From NCBI GenBank assembly GCA_942491535.1, contig CALOBV010000024.1, positions 124,001 through 188,000 on the forward strand: a DNA stretch of 64,000 nucleotides, given 5' to 3'. Shown here in pieces: positions 33,869 through 43,172 of this stretch. Origin of the DNA: JAUVKT01 sp942491535. Lineage in GTDB: Bacteria; Bacteroidota; Bacteroidia; Bacteroidales; VadinHA17. The translations under genes were made by a program, and so were the position numbers. The stretch's first letter is position 1; each line of letters begins with the position of its first letter. A model generated the notes under the pieces. The model was not told where the DNA came from, ran no database searches, and worked only from the letters and a program-made list of their open reading frames with translations.

Positions 33869-35323
33869 TTATTGTTTAAGTATCTTCTTTATCTCTTCAC
33901 GATCATCAAAATGACTTCTTATTCCTTTTACCTCCTGGTAGGTCTCATGTCCTTTACCGGCTACCAGTACTATGTCTTTTTCCTCTGCCAGCATCAGGGC
34001 AGTTTTAATTGCCTCCCTTCGGTCGCTAACCCTGAGCACTCTTTTCATTGCATCTGCAGGCACACCACTTATCATATCATCGATTATTTTTTCCGGATCT
34101 TCACTTCGGGGGTTATCCGAGGTAAAAACTACCCTTGTGCTTTCTGCAGCAGCTATCCTGCCCATCAAAGGTCTCTTTGAGCTATCCCTGTCGCCTCCTG
34201 CTCCGACGACAGTTATAAGCGACATTCCCTCCACCTTTATCCTGTTAAGAGCGTTCAATACATTTTCAAGTGCATCGGGTGTATGAGCATAATCTACAAT
34301 TGCTGTTGGTCCTTCTGAATACCTGATTACCTCCAGCCTTCCTTCTACCGGATCCATATTGCTTATAGCGGCCAGGACTTCTGTTTTATCGGCACCCATT
34401 TCCATCGCGGCGGCATAAACGGCGAGCAGGTTATAGGCATTAAAATCTCCAATGAATTTTGTTGACACTTCACTGTTATCAATCTTCAATAACATACCTT
34501 CAAATCGTTCTTCAAGAAGGCTGCACCTGTAGCTTGCGTCTCTGCGCATAGCATAACTTATCTTTCTGGCACTGCAGTTCTGCAGCATTATTTCACTCCG
34601 CCTGTCATCAATATTTACAAGGGCAAAAGATGAGGATGGTAACTCGTCAAAAAATCTCTTCTTAGCCCTTATATAATTATCGAAATTCAGATGGTAGTCG
34701 AGATGATCATGGGTCAGGTTGGTAAATAATGCACCTTTAAATTCCAGGCCGTCTGTTCTGTACTGATCGAGGGCTATTGAGCTTACCTCCATAAAAGCAT
34801 ATTCACACCCCTCATCCACCATCCGTCTCAAAAGGCTGTTCAGCTGAACCGGGTCAGGCGTGGTATGAGTTGCATCAATATTCTTTCTGAATACCTTATT
34901 ACCAATAGTTGAAATCAATCCGGCTTTATACCCAAGAGAAATAAATAATTCATATAGCAATGTTGCGATGGTTGTTTTTCCATTGGTTCCGGTAACTCCA
35001 ACCAGTCTCAGTTCTTTTGAGGGATTATCATAGAAGTTTGCAGCCAGGAAAGAAAGTGCCTTTGCCGAATTTTCTGTAATTATCCAACAAATAGCATCAT
35101 TAAAATTATCCGGCAATTCTTCACATGCAATTGCTCTTGCCCCTGACTTGATTGCCTGATCAATATACCTGTGCCCATCTGTTTGAGTACCCCTTATAGC
35201 TACGAAGAGGCTATCGTCCGATACCTCCCTGGAGTCGAAACATATACTGCCAATAGCGATCCCGACATCCCCAATTGTACGGGAAATCTCCATATCGTTT
35301 ATTATGTGGCTCAGCATCACCAT
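33869..35323 (-). CDS. murE: UDP-MurNAc-tripeptide synthetase MurE (meso-diaminopimelate type)
   Basis: MurE adds the third residue of the stem peptide. The 484-residue protein has SRTIGDV and ICFDSREVSDDSLFVAIRG at the N-terminus, the P-loop GVTGTNGKTT, FMEVSSIALDQ, TNLTHDHLDYH and VDYAHTPDALE. The FTSDNPRSEDP motif near residue 400 is the signature of meso-diaminopimelate ligases, so the organism should have DAP-type peptidoglycan. The start overlaps the ftsI stop by 1 bp. murF, which would act next, is not in this cluster. Confidence 0.97.
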   Translation of the reverse strand: MVMLSHIINDMEISRTIGDVGIAIGSICFDSREVSDDSLFVAIRGTQTDGHRYIDQAIKSGARAIACEELPDNFNDAICWIITENSAKALSFLAANFYDNPSKELRLVGVTGTNGKTTIATLLYELFISLGYKAGLISTIGNKVFRKNIDATHTTPDPVQLNSLLRRMVDEGCEYAFMEVSSIALDQYRTDGLEFKGALFTNLTHDHLDYHLNFDNYIRAKKRFFDELPSSSFALVNIDDRRSEIMLQNCSARKISYAMRRDASYRCSLLEERFEGMLLKIDNSEVSTKFIGDFNAYNLLAVYAAAMEMGADKTEVLAAISNMDPVEGRLEVIRYSEGPTAIVDYAHTPDALENVLNALNRIKVEGMSLITVVGAGGDRDSSKRPLMGRIAAAESTRVVFTSDNPRSEDPEKIIDDMISGVPADAMKRVLRVSDRREAIKTALMLAEEKDIVLVAGKGHETYQEVKGIRSHFDDREEIKKILKQ

Positions 35324-37428
35324 TAGCTCCTCAATTCAAGTTCAATTATATCCCCTCTTATAATTCTGGTACCAGGCATTAGCGATTGTCTTATTACCCT
35401 TCCTTTACCAATAACTTTAACCTTAAGCCCGGCATTCTCAAGGATAAAAAGCGCATCCCTGAGGCCCATACCTGTTGCATCCGGCACCAGGTTTTCGATC
35501 GTGCTAAGTTCCCTTATCAAAATAGTATCTGACCGGCGAACAGGGTTAAGCCAATCTGTTTCTGGCCTTCCGGTAATCACGTTTATTCCAAGATGGGCCA
35601 GGACCTTATATGTATCGGGGGCATATCCCTTAAGAATAAGCGGATACTCCTTTTGTACAGGTTTTTCGATCTCTTTATAAAAACCTGTAGCATAAACCTT
35701 ATCGGCTATCTCCTTAAATACTGGTCCGGCAACCAGGTTTCCATAGTAAATAGAATTTGTTGGGGCGTTAACAACGACAATGCATGAGTAAACAGGATTA
35801 TCAGCCGGGAAATAGCCAACAAATGATGCCTGGTAAGATACCTTGCCATCCTGTTTATAGCCATACTTATCGTTAGCTATCTGGGCAGTACCTGTTTTCC
35901 CTGCTATTTTGTAGGTATCGTTTTTCAGGTTTGTTGCAGTTCCTTCTGTTACTACTCCCTCCAGGAGTTCTTTAATCATCTTTATTGTTGATCTCGAACA
36001 TATTGATGACCTGAGTATTTCAGATTCAAATGTTTCTATCACTTCACCATGGTAACGAACCTCTTTTACTATCCGGGGCCTCATCATCCTGCCATCATTT
36101 GCAACGGCATTGTAAAATGTAAGTATCTGAAGCGGTGTCATCTGCACCTCGTAACCATGCGACATCATCGGAAGTGAAATTCCAGACCAGTATTTATCAC
36201 CAGGATACCTTATTAGTGGAGAGCCTTCTCCTTTTATCTCAATACCGACCTTTTCGTTCAGGCCCATCCTGTAGAGGCGATCAACAAAATCGCCCGGGTG
36301 ATCCTTATAGTTTTCGTTAATTATTTTAGCTGTACCGACATTGGAAGATTTCTCAAAAACGGCCCTTGCTGTTATTGTACCATAACCACCCCTGTGACTG
36401 TCGCGTATTACCTTATCATAATATTTTACCTCACCATTACCTGTATCGACTGAATCATCAAGGCTAATAACACCATCTTCAAGGGCAACCATGAAGGATG
36501 CCAGTTTAAATGTTGAACCTGGTTCCGTGCTCTCTCCTATAGCATAATTATACGACTCATAGTAATTCCCGTCGCTCCCTATTTCAAGATTGGCAATAGC
36601 CTTAATATCGCCTGTTTTTACCTCCATCAGTATTGCCGTACCGTGATGTGCTCCATGATTATTTAGCTGAGTAAACAGGGCACTCTCGGCAACATCCTGG
36701 AGATCGATATCTATGGTTGTAAGTATATCATTTCCATCCCTGGGCTCAACTGAGTTTGCATCATTCACCGGCATCCAGGCACCTCCTGTCAGGCGCTGCT
36801 TAAGTACCGACCCATTGGTCCCGGTAAGATCACGATCGAAGGCACCCTCAAGCCCTACAACGTTCCCCGATGCACCCTTAGTAAGGTAGCCTATGGTCCT
36901 GCTTGCGAGGATCATATGAGGTAGAATTCTCCTGTCCTCAACTTCAGCAATCAGGCCACCCTTATATCTCCCTCCTCTTAATATCGGCAGAGACCTCAGC
37001 TCTTTTAACTCTCCATGACTTACTTTTCTTTTAATCAGGTAGTATCTGTCTCCTTTAACCCTTGCCTGGGTAAGGTCGTTCTTCCAGGCAGAAGCGGATT
37101 TTAAACCTACTATTCGCGAAAGTCCTTCTGCCAATCCATCTATCCCATCTGCCCAAACTTTTGCATCCATCCCTGTAGATCTGGTATCCATATAAATATT
37201 GTAATATGGTACTGAGCTGGCCAGTACCCTGCCATCTTCTGCAAGTATATCTCCCCTGTTTGCCGGCACATCATCAGTTTTATATATATAACCTTCTCCC
37301 ATCTCAGCCCATTTCTCGCCCTCAACAAACTGTATATGCACTACCCTGCCAAGTATAGCAAGAGCTATTACGGTAACCATTATGTAGATTATCCCGCTTC
37401 TCCATACTATTTCATCTCTCAGTGCCAT
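35323..37428 (-). CDS. ftsI: Septal penicillin-binding protein FtsI (class B PBP with PASTA domain)
   Basis: FtsI is the transpeptidase that cross-links septal peptidoglycan. The 701-residue protein has an N-terminal membrane helix (IIYIMVTVIALAILG), a dimerisation domain with NRGDILAEDGRVLA, and a transpeptidase domain with the nucleophile in GSTFKLAS (about 305), SSN in EKSSNVGT and KTG in AGKTGTAQ. A C-terminal PASTA domain (about 640-701, VPDATGMGLRDALFILENAGLK when read in two parts) is also present, as is common in this phylum. It immediately follows ftsL, with adjacent stop and start. Confidence 0.95.
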   Translation of the reverse strand: MALRDEIVWRSGIIYIMVTVIALAILGRVVHIQFVEGEKWAEMGEGYIYKTDDVPANRGDILAEDGRVLASSVPYYNIYMDTRSTGMDAKVWADGIDGLAEGLSRIVGLKSASAWKNDLTQARVKGDRYYLIKRKVSHGELKELRSLPILRGGRYKGGLIAEVEDRRILPHMILASRTIGYLTKGASGNVVGLEGAFDRDLTGTNGSVLKQRLTGGAWMPVNDANSVEPRDGNDILTTIDIDLQDVAESALFTQLNNHGAHHGTAILMEVKTGDIKAIANLEIGSDGNYYESYNYAIGESTEPGSTFKLASFMVALEDGVISLDDSVDTGNGEVKYYDKVIRDSHRGGYGTITARAVFEKSSNVGTAKIINENYKDHPGDFVDRLYRMGLNEKVGIEIKGEGSPLIRYPGDKYWSGISLPMMSHGYEVQMTPLQILTFYNAVANDGRMMRPRIVKEVRYHGEVIETFESEILRSSICSRSTIKMIKELLEGVVTEGTATNLKNDTYKIAGKTGTAQIANDKYGYKQDGKVSYQASFVGYFPADNPVYSCIVVVNAPTNSIYYGNLVAGPVFKEIADKVYATGFYKEIEKPVQKEYPLILKGYAPDTYKVLAHLGINVITGRPETDWLNPVRRSDTILIRELSTIENLVPDATGMGLRDALFILENAGLKVKVIGKGRVIRQSLMPGTRIIRGDIIELELRS

Positions 37429-37788
37429 TTAATCCTCCACAATCAGTTTATATGGTGGTTCCTTCAATTCTTTCAGTCCGAGCTCTCTTTCATTTATCAT
37501 TTTCAATACCTCAGATTGCTTACTTAAATACATTAATTCGGCTGATGTAGCCAGTGCCTCTGATCTTAGTTCCTTAACTTCGCGCTGCAGCTCATTGCTC
37601 AGGCGAATTGTCTTTTCGGCATGGAACCTGTTTCCAATATAAACAGCCCCCAGAAGGGTGAAGAGAGTAAGGAGTCCCAGGTTATTAAGTACCAGTTTCT
37701 CGCTCAGAAGCGATCCGCTTATCAGAGTTTTCAGGAAACCATCCTTTCTCTTTTTCTCCTTATTTGCGCTATTTATATTCTCTTCCAT
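37429..37788 (-). CDS. ftsL: FtsL-like cell division protein
   Basis: This 119-residue bitopic protein has a Lys-rich cytoplasmic head, one membrane helix (LVLNNLGLLTLFTLLGAVYI) and a periplasmic coiled coil with leucine spacing (LSNELQREVKELRSEA). FtsL-type proteins scaffold FtsQ, FtsW and FtsI. Sequence is poorly conserved in this family; the topology and the place between rsmH and ftsI carry the call. It is 1 bp from the rsmH stop and directly abuts ftsI. Confidence 0.88.
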   Translation of the reverse strand: MEENINSANKEKKRKDGFLKTLISGSLLSEKLVLNNLGLLTLFTLLGAVYIGNRFHAEKTIRLSNELQREVKELRSEALATSAELMYLSKQSEVLKMINERELGLKELKEPPYKLIVED

Positions 37789-37789
37789 C

Positions 37790-38692
37790 TTAAATCTTTT
37801 CAGCTATCCTTAAGCGTGCACTCCTTGCCCTGCTGTTTCTTTCTATTTCATTCTCACCAGGCACTATCACCTTCCTGTTTATTAATCTGAAGGGAGAGTG
37901 AGTGTTTCCATAAAAGTCTTTACTTTCCACACCGGTGAAGTTTCCCGTTCTGAAGAAATTTTTTACTACTCTATCCTCTATAGAATGGTAGGTAATAACA
38001 ACCATCCTGCCCCCCGGTTTTAATATCTCTCCGGCCTGGAAAAGCATCTCTTTTAAAAACTCTATTTCCCTGTTTACCTCTATTCGGAGTGATTGAAATA
38101 CTTTTGCATAAAACTTGTTTTCCCTGCCCCTTGGAGCAAATCCCTTCAAAAGGTTTACCAGGTCGCCGGTGGTAACAAATCTCTCCTCTTCTCTTCTTTT
38201 TATAATTGAATCAGCAATCCTTCCGGGTCCATTCAATTCTCCATAATCTCTTAAAACATTGATAAGATCTCTTCTCTCATATGAGTTTAGAATATCAGCT
38301 GCTGTTTTGACTCCTTTGCTATTCATTCTCATATCGAGGTTTGAATCAAAGCGAAAAGAAAAACCCCTTGTTGCTTCATCAAATTGGTGAAAGGAAACAC
38401 CCAGGTCAGCAAGCAATCCGTCAATGCTTTCCACCCCATTGTGTCTTAAATTGCTTCTCAGAAATCTGAAGTTCTGATTTAAAAAGAGAAACCGGTTATC
38501 AACCGGCTTATTCATTTCAGCATCACTGTCCTGGTCAAATGCTATCAGTTTTCCATCTCCAAGCAGCTCAAGTATTCGCTTTGAATGTCCTCCACCACCG
38601 TATGTTACGTCGACATAAATCCCCTTGGACTGAATGTTCAGCCCTTCAATACATTCATCCAGTAATGCAGGGACATGATACGTCATTATCAT
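37790..38692 (-). CDS. rsmH: 16S rRNA (cytosine-1402-N4) methyltransferase RsmH
   Basis: RsmH methylates N4 of C1402 in the ribosomal P-site. The 300-residue protein has MTYHVPALLDECIEGL, the AdoMet loop VDVTYGGGGHSKRIL, DLGVSFHQFDEATRGFSF, APRGRENKFYAKVFQSLRI and ITYHSIEDRVVKNFF, all RsmH/MraW hallmarks. Its start overlaps the mraZ stop by 4 bp, the standard dcw arrangement. Confidence 0.97.
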   Translation of the reverse strand: MIMTYHVPALLDECIEGLNIQSKGIYVDVTYGGGGHSKRILELLGDGKLIAFDQDSDAEMNKPVDNRFLFLNQNFRFLRSNLRHNGVESIDGLLADLGVSFHQFDEATRGFSFRFDSNLDMRMNSKGVKTAADILNSYERRDLINVLRDYGELNGPGRIADSIIKRREEERFVTTGDLVNLLKGFAPRGRENKFYAKVFQSLRIEVNREIEFLKEMLFQAGEILKPGGRMVVITYHSIEDRVVKNFFRTGNFTGVESKDFYGNTHSPFRLINRKVIVPGENEIERNSRARSARLRIAEKI

Positions 38693-39153
38693 TCATCTTC
38701 AGTGATTAACCCACCCATTAGTTTCTCAGCCAGATCAGCAAAATCGTCAACAGGTATATCTATCGCCTCATACTTTTCCTTAGACCAAATTTCTATCCTG
38801 CCATCCTGTCCGGCAAGCACTACCTCTTTTTCGATCTCTGCCAGTTGTAAGAGCTTTTTGGGAACCAGCAACCTGTTGCTCCCATCAAGGGCCAGCTCGG
38901 CAGTACCCTTAAAGAAATTTCTTAAGAATCTGTTATGCTCACGATTATAGGGATTTATGCGGCTTCTGATCTTCCTCATCTGCTCTTCCCAGTCCTCGCT
39001 TGTAAATAAGACAAGGCAGTTTTCGAAGATATCACGCCTCACTACAAAGTGATCGCTCCACGACGACTCCATCTGCTTTTTGAAAGCAGACGGAAAAATC
39101 ATCCGCCCCTTGGAATCAATCTTGCAACTGTAATCACCTATAAATGTGGCCAT
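38689..39153 (-). CDS. mraZ: Transcriptional regulator MraZ
   Basis: MraZ is an AbrB-fold regulator that controls the dcw cluster by binding repeats upstream of its own gene. The 154-residue protein has the two tandem SpoVT/AbrB-like halves: FIGDYSCKIDSKGRMIFPS at the N-terminus and AELALDGSNRLLVPKKLL in the middle, followed by VLAGQDGRIEIWSKEKYE. It is the first gene of the division cluster. Its own operator, three TGGNN boxes with 5-nt gaps, lies 40 bp upstream. Confidence 0.96.
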   Translation of the reverse strand: MATFIGDYSCKIDSKGRMIFPSAFKKQMESSWSDHFVVRRDIFENCLVLFTSEDWEEQMRKIRSRINPYNREHNRFLRNFFKGTAELALDGSNRLLVPKKLLQLAEIEKEVVLAGQDGRIEIWSKEKYEAIDIPVDDFADLAEKLMGGLITEDE

Positions 39154-39192
39154 AAAAAAATTCAGGTTTTAAATGTAAAAGTAGAAAAATAT

Positions 39193-39217
39193 TCCCACTT
39201 TACTCCACTTTCCCCCA
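39193..39217 (-). promoter_or_regulatory. MraZ operator: three TGGNN boxes spaced 5 nt apart
   Basis: Read on the minus strand the boxes are TGGGG (39217-39213), TGGAG (39207-39203) and TGGGA (39197-39193), with spacers GAAAG and TAAAG of exactly 5 nt. This matches the known MraZ site, direct TGGGN repeats at 10-bp intervals on one DNA face. A lone further TGGGG at 39258-39254 is not in the same register. Confidence 0.78.
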
Positions 39218-39346
39218 TTTTTTTACACTTTGTTGAAAACTTTTAGCCCTTCCCCCCACTGTAATATCATAAAGGCTGTGCCATAGCCAGTTAAGATTCT
39301 GCAAAATGATTAAAGTCATTAATGCCATTTACTTCTCATTTTTTAA

Positions 39347-39354
39347 TAAATTTG
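39347..39354 (+). promoter_or_regulatory. -7 box of the glsA-like gene
   Basis: TAAATTTG matches TAnnTTTG and lies 42 bp before the ATG at 39397. Its last five bases form the left arm of a 15-bp palindrome (39350-39364). Confidence 0.45.
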
Positions 39355-39364
39355 CACTGCAAAT
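39350..39364. promoter_or_regulatory. 15-bp perfect palindrome overlapping the glsA-like promoter
   Basis: ATTTGCA-C-TGCAAAT is a perfect inverted repeat with 7-bp arms. It overlaps the -7 box and spans the expected transcription start, where a repressor would block initiation. Confidence 0.42.
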
Positions 39365-39396
39365 CAACAGGGGTAGATCAGTTATAATTAACAGAC

Positions 39397-40254
39397 ATGG
39401 AAGGGGAAAATCCTTTACAGATTGATGTAGCGCAGATTCTGAAAGATAAGAGCCCGGGAATTTCTAAACTGGTGCCGAAATTCCTGATGAATTATCTGAG
39501 AAAAATCATTCACGAAGAAGATTTAAACAACTATTTTAAGGATTTTGGCAACCTCCGAAATGTAGATCTTGTGAGGGCAGGACTAACTTACATGGGCATA
39601 AAATACAATGTTCATAATAAGGAAACCATTCCCAGGTCGGGTAGAAATGTCTTCGTTTCAAACCATCCCCTCGGAGGTCTTGACGGGCTGATTTTTATGA
39701 CAGAGCTCTCCAAGTATTTTGACAATATCAAATTTCCGGTCAACGATATCCTGATGAATGTTACCAATATGGAGGATGTATTTCTTCCTATTAATAAGCA
39801 TGGTGCTCAGGGACGAAATGCTGCAAAAGCTATTGATGAGGCTTACGCTTCCGACAGTCAGATCTTATACTTCCCTGCAGGGCTTTGTTCAAGAAAAAGA
39901 AAGGGCGAAATAAAAGACCTTGTGTGGCAAAAAAGCTTTATTAAAAAGGCAATCAGGCACAAAAGGACCATTGTTCCGGTTCATTTTTCAGGACGTAACT
40001 CCGATTTCTTCTATAACCTGTCGAATATTAGATTGGGAATGGGAATAAAATGGAATTTTGAAATGCTCTATCTTGTCGATGAAATGTTCAGACAGACAGG
40101 AAAAGACCTTCATATAGTATTCGGAGAAGGCTATGAATGGGATATGTTTGACAAATCCAAAACACCTATGGAATGGGCCGAATGGTTAAAATCAAAATCA
40201 TATGAACTGGCAAAACATATTCCAGATCAAAATAAAATCCTTAATTTTGATTAA
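39397..40254 (+). CDS. glsA: PlsC-like acyltransferase, probable GlsA (glycine lipid O-acyltransferase)
   Basis: The 285-residue protein has the acyltransferase motif NHPLGGLDG (His-x4-Asp type, about 89-97), LPINKHGAQGRNA and YFPAGLCSRKRKG, which follows the PlsC layout with a lineage-specific second motif. It belongs to the group of Bacteroidota acyltransferases paired with a GNAT-like OlsB homologue, as here with the gene 69 bp downstream. In Bacteroides the pair GlsB/GlsA makes N-acyl glycine and its O-acylated form (glycine and serine-glycine lipids). The exact substrate here is inferred from that pairing. It is divergent from mraZ. Confidence 0.75.
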   Translation: MEGENPLQIDVAQILKDKSPGISKLVPKFLMNYLRKIIHEEDLNNYFKDFGNLRNVDLVRAGLTYMGIKYNVHNKETIPRSGRNVFVSNHPLGGLDGLIFMTELSKYFDNIKFPVNDILMNVTNMEDVFLPINKHGAQGRNAAKAIDEAYASDSQILYFPAGLCSRKRKGEIKDLVWQKSFIKKAIRHKRTIVPVHFSGRNSDFFYNLSNIRLGMGIKWNFEMLYLVDEMFRQTGKDLHIVFGEGYEWDMFDKSKTPMEWAEWLKSKSYELAKHIPDQNKILNFD

Positions 40255-40323
40255 AATATTCGGCCAAAACATTTAATCGGTCTAAAAATTAACAGAAACA
40301 CTTAACCGGATATAGATTGAATC

Positions 40324-41274
40324 ATGAAGAAGATAGAGCTAAAAACACCGGCAAATGAGATTGAGAAGGAACTAACCAAAGAAAGATTTCTGAGAAAGAC
40401 GAATAACGCAAATAACGAAGTATATATTTTTAGAAGTCACGATTCAGAGGTCCTTATGAGGGAAGTAGGCCGTTTGAGGGAACTTACTTTCAGAAGTGCA
40501 GGCGGAGGAACGGGTAAAGAACTGGATCTCGACGAATACGACTATTCGGAGACAGCTCCTCATCAGCAGCTAATTGTATGGGATCCCGACAACAAAGAGA
40601 TTGTTGGCGGATACAGGTTCCTGATTCACGATAAAAGAGTTAAGCCAACAGATCCTTCGGATATGGCATCTGCCTCATTTTTTAATTTTTCTGATAAGTT
40701 CAATACTGAATTCCTGCCTTATTTAATGGAGCTTGGACGTTCTTTTGTTCAGCCCGATTACCAGTCGAAGGCTATGGGACGAAAGAGCTTATTCGCCCTC
40801 GATAATCTATGGGACGGGCTTGGGGCAATTGCTATTGAAAATCCAAACGTAAAATATCTCTTTGGGAAAGTTACCATGTATGAACATTTTAACATCGACG
40901 CCAGGGATATGATTCTTTACTTTATGAAGAAGCACTTCTCGGACAAAGACAAACTTGTAACACCGAAAAAGGATGTTTCTGTAAATATTAATGTCGAAAA
41001 AATGAAGAAAAAATTCATTCACGACAACTATAAGGATGACTATAAAATTCTTTCCCAGGAAGTAAGAGAACTTGGAGAAAACATCCCTCCTCTGATAAAT
41101 GCATATATGAACCTGTCGCCTACCATGCGTACTTTCGGGACTGTTTACAACGAAGGCTTTGGTAAGGTAGAAGAAACGGGTATTATGATTACTATCAAGG
41201 ATATCTACCTCGATAAGGTAAACCGACACCTTGCTTCGTACAGGGATGATTACGAAATCGGCGTAGGGTATTAA
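40324..41274 (+). CDS. glsB: OlsB/GlsB-like N-acyltransferase (GNAT fold)
   Basis: This 316-residue protein has the acyl-ACP-dependent N-acyltransferase core seen in OlsB and autoinducer synthases: LRELTFRSAGGGTG, DEYDYSETAPHQQLIVWD, IVGGYRFL, ELGRSFVQPDYQ and LFGKVTMYEHF. In Bacteroides, GlsB transfers a 3-hydroxy fatty acid from ACP to glycine as the first step of glycine lipid synthesis. The C-terminal 90 residues, beyond the core, are typical of the Bacteroidota form. It follows the glsA-like gene, and its stop overlaps the stop of the convergent purF-like gene by 4 bp. Confidence 0.78.
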   Translation: MKKIELKTPANEIEKELTKERFLRKTNNANNEVYIFRSHDSEVLMREVGRLRELTFRSAGGGTGKELDLDEYDYSETAPHQQLIVWDPDNKEIVGGYRFLIHDKRVKPTDPSDMASASFFNFSDKFNTEFLPYLMELGRSFVQPDYQSKAMGRKSLFALDNLWDGLGAIAIENPNVKYLFGKVTMYEHFNIDARDMILYFMKKHFSDKDKLVTPKKDVSVNINVEKMKKKFIHDNYKDDYKILSQEVRELGENIPPLINAYMNLSPTMRTFGTVYNEGFGKVEETGIMITIKDIYLDKVNRHLASYRDDYEIGVGY

Positions 41275-43169
41275 TAGGCCCTCACGTTTCGGCCTTCAAT
41301 AAAATTAATATACGACTGATTTACAACACGATTACCGCCGGGAGTTGGGTAATTTCCGGTAAAGTACCAGTCGCCGGTATTCTCCGGACAGGCATTGTGC
41401 AATCCTTCAATTGACTGGTATACAATCTCAACTTCTGCATTAATAGTGGGCAGTTTCAGCATCCTGCCAATCTGGTCTGAAATCTCATCAGCACTAAAGG
41501 GATCATATATCTGCTTTACCACATTCATAATTTCATTTACCGGCTTTTTAATCTCTTCCCTGGCCTGCTGGTAAACATCACTAAGCAGTTTCTCCATCCC
41601 GGATAGCTTTAGTAGTTCAATTGCAGCCCTGAAAGCAATAAAATCGCCCATCTTTGCCATATCTATCCCGTAGCAATCGGGATATCTGATCTGTGGTGAT
41701 GATGATACAATAACTATTTTTTTAGGATCAAGACGATCCAGTATTCTGATAATACTCTTCTTTAATGTTGTACCTCTGACAATAGAATCATCGATTACAA
41801 CCATACTGTCGACCCCCCTTTGTATAACACCGTAGGTTACGTCATAAACGTGTCCAACAAGGTCGTCCCTTGATTTATCTTCAGTAATAAATGTTCTAAG
41901 CTTAGCATCTTTCACCGCCAGCTTCTCGATCCTCGGCCGCAGGGACATAATTTTCTCAAGGTCTTCTCTCACAAGCTTATTGCCAAGCTTGAGAATTATA
42001 TCCATCTTATTATTGTTAAGATAATCCTCAAGCCCCTTCAGCAGACCATAAAATGCACTTTCGGCAGTATTGGGAACATATGAAAACACAGTATGTTCCA
42101 TATCATAGTCGACGGCCTCTAGTATCCTCGTTGTAAGCTGCTCTCCCAGTCTCTTCCTCTCCCTGTATATTGATTTATCAGTACCCCTCGAGAAATAGAT
42201 TCTCTCAAATGAACATTTACTTGCCACCTCAGTTTCTCTAACTCTTTCTATTGTTACATTTCCGGAATTTTTAGCAATAATTGCCGTTCCTGGCTCAAGT
42301 TCATTTACCTGGTTTGTTTTCAGGTTAAAGACCGTTTGAATTACCGGTCTCTCCGACGCCACCACAAGCACCTCATCATCGTGGTAGTAAAATGCAGGAC
42401 GGATACCCCATGGATCGCGTGTAACAAAAGCATCTCCATGTCCTAACATACCGGCCATTGCATAACCACCATCCCATTTACGGCTTGCTCTTGAGATAAC
42501 CTTTGAAATAGAAATATTTTCCTCTATTTTGGGTGATATCTCCTCCTTGCTCAAGCCCTGTGCACGATACTCCCTGAACAATTCCTCCACCTCCTCATCC
42601 AGGAAATGGCCAACATTTTCGAGGATAGTAACAGTATCCGAAAAGTCGATCGGGTTCTGACCTATCTTCAGCAGGTCATTAAAAATCTCGCTTACATTAG
42701 TAAGATTAAAATTTCCGGCAAGTACAATATTTCTGGATCGCCAGTTATTCTCCCTGGTAACAGGATGAACATAATCAATATTATAGTTACCGAAAGTGCC
42801 ATACCTCACATGCCCCAGATATAGATTACAAGCATAGGGCAGGGTTTCTTTAATAAAGTCTATATTATCGGGGTCAGCCTCCTGTGATTTTACGATTTCT
42901 GCCGCCTTATAAATTGAATCAAAAACATCCTTAATAGGATTTACGCCGTTTGATCTCTCTCTGAAAATATATCTATTACCCGGTTTAACTCCCGGTTTAA
43001 GGGCTGCAATACCGGCACCATCCTGGCCCCTGTTGTGCTGCTTTTCAAGCAGCAGATACATCTTCTGAAGTCCATAGTCCCATGACCCGTATTTTTCAAT
43101 ATAGTACTCAAGCGGTTTAAGCAATTTCACCATTGCTATACCGCATTCATGTAATATCCTGTCGCTCAT
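41271..43169 (-). CDS. PurF-like amidophosphoribosyltransferase / class II glutamine amidotransferase
   Basis: The 632-residue protein combines an N-terminal Ntn-type glutaminase (CGIAMV, HNRGQDGAGIAAL, LYLGHVRYGTFG, GDAFVTRDPWGIRP) with a C-terminal phosphoribosyltransferase domain (VVIDDSIVRGTTL near 455). PurF makes phosphoribosylamine from PRPP and glutamine. It is longer than a standard PurF (about 470-505), with extra sequence between the domains and at the C-terminus. The nucleophile Cys is residue 9, after MSDRILHE, so a short propeptide would have to be removed. This may be a second, lineage-specific PurF-like enzyme instead of the housekeeping one. It follows the SPOR gene by 3 bp. 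Confidence 0.78.
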   Translation of the reverse strand: MSDRILHECGIAMVKLLKPLEYYIEKYGSWDYGLQKMYLLLEKQHNRGQDGAGIAALKPGVKPGNRYIFRERSNGVNPIKDVFDSIYKAAEIVKSQEADPDNIDFIKETLPYACNLYLGHVRYGTFGNYNIDYVHPVTRENNWRSRNIVLAGNFNLTNVSEIFNDLLKIGQNPIDFSDTVTILENVGHFLDEEVEELFREYRAQGLSKEEISPKIEENISISKVISRASRKWDGGYAMAGMLGHGDAFVTRDPWGIRPAFYYHDDEVLVVASERPVIQTVFNLKTNQVNELEPGTAIIAKNSGNVTIERVRETEVASKCSFERIYFSRGTDKSIYRERKRLGEQLTTRILEAVDYDMEHTVFSYVPNTAESAFYGLLKGLEDYLNNNKMDIILKLGNKLVREDLEKIMSLRPRIEKLAVKDAKLRTFITEDKSRDDLVGHVYDVTYGVIQRGVDSMVVIDDSIVRGTTLKKSIIRILDRLDPKKIVIVSSSPQIRYPDCYGIDMAKMGDFIAFRAAIELLKLSGMEKLLSDVYQQAREEIKKPVNEIMNVVKQIYDPFSADEISDQIGRMLKLPTINAEVEIVYQSIEGLHNACPENTGDWYFTGNYPTPGGNRVVNQSYINFIEGRNVRAY

Positions 43170-43172
43170 ATA

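Noticed and set aside
37429..39153. Absence of murF and ddl from the dcw cluster
   Set aside because: This is usual for Bacteroidota; not a peculiarity of this genome.
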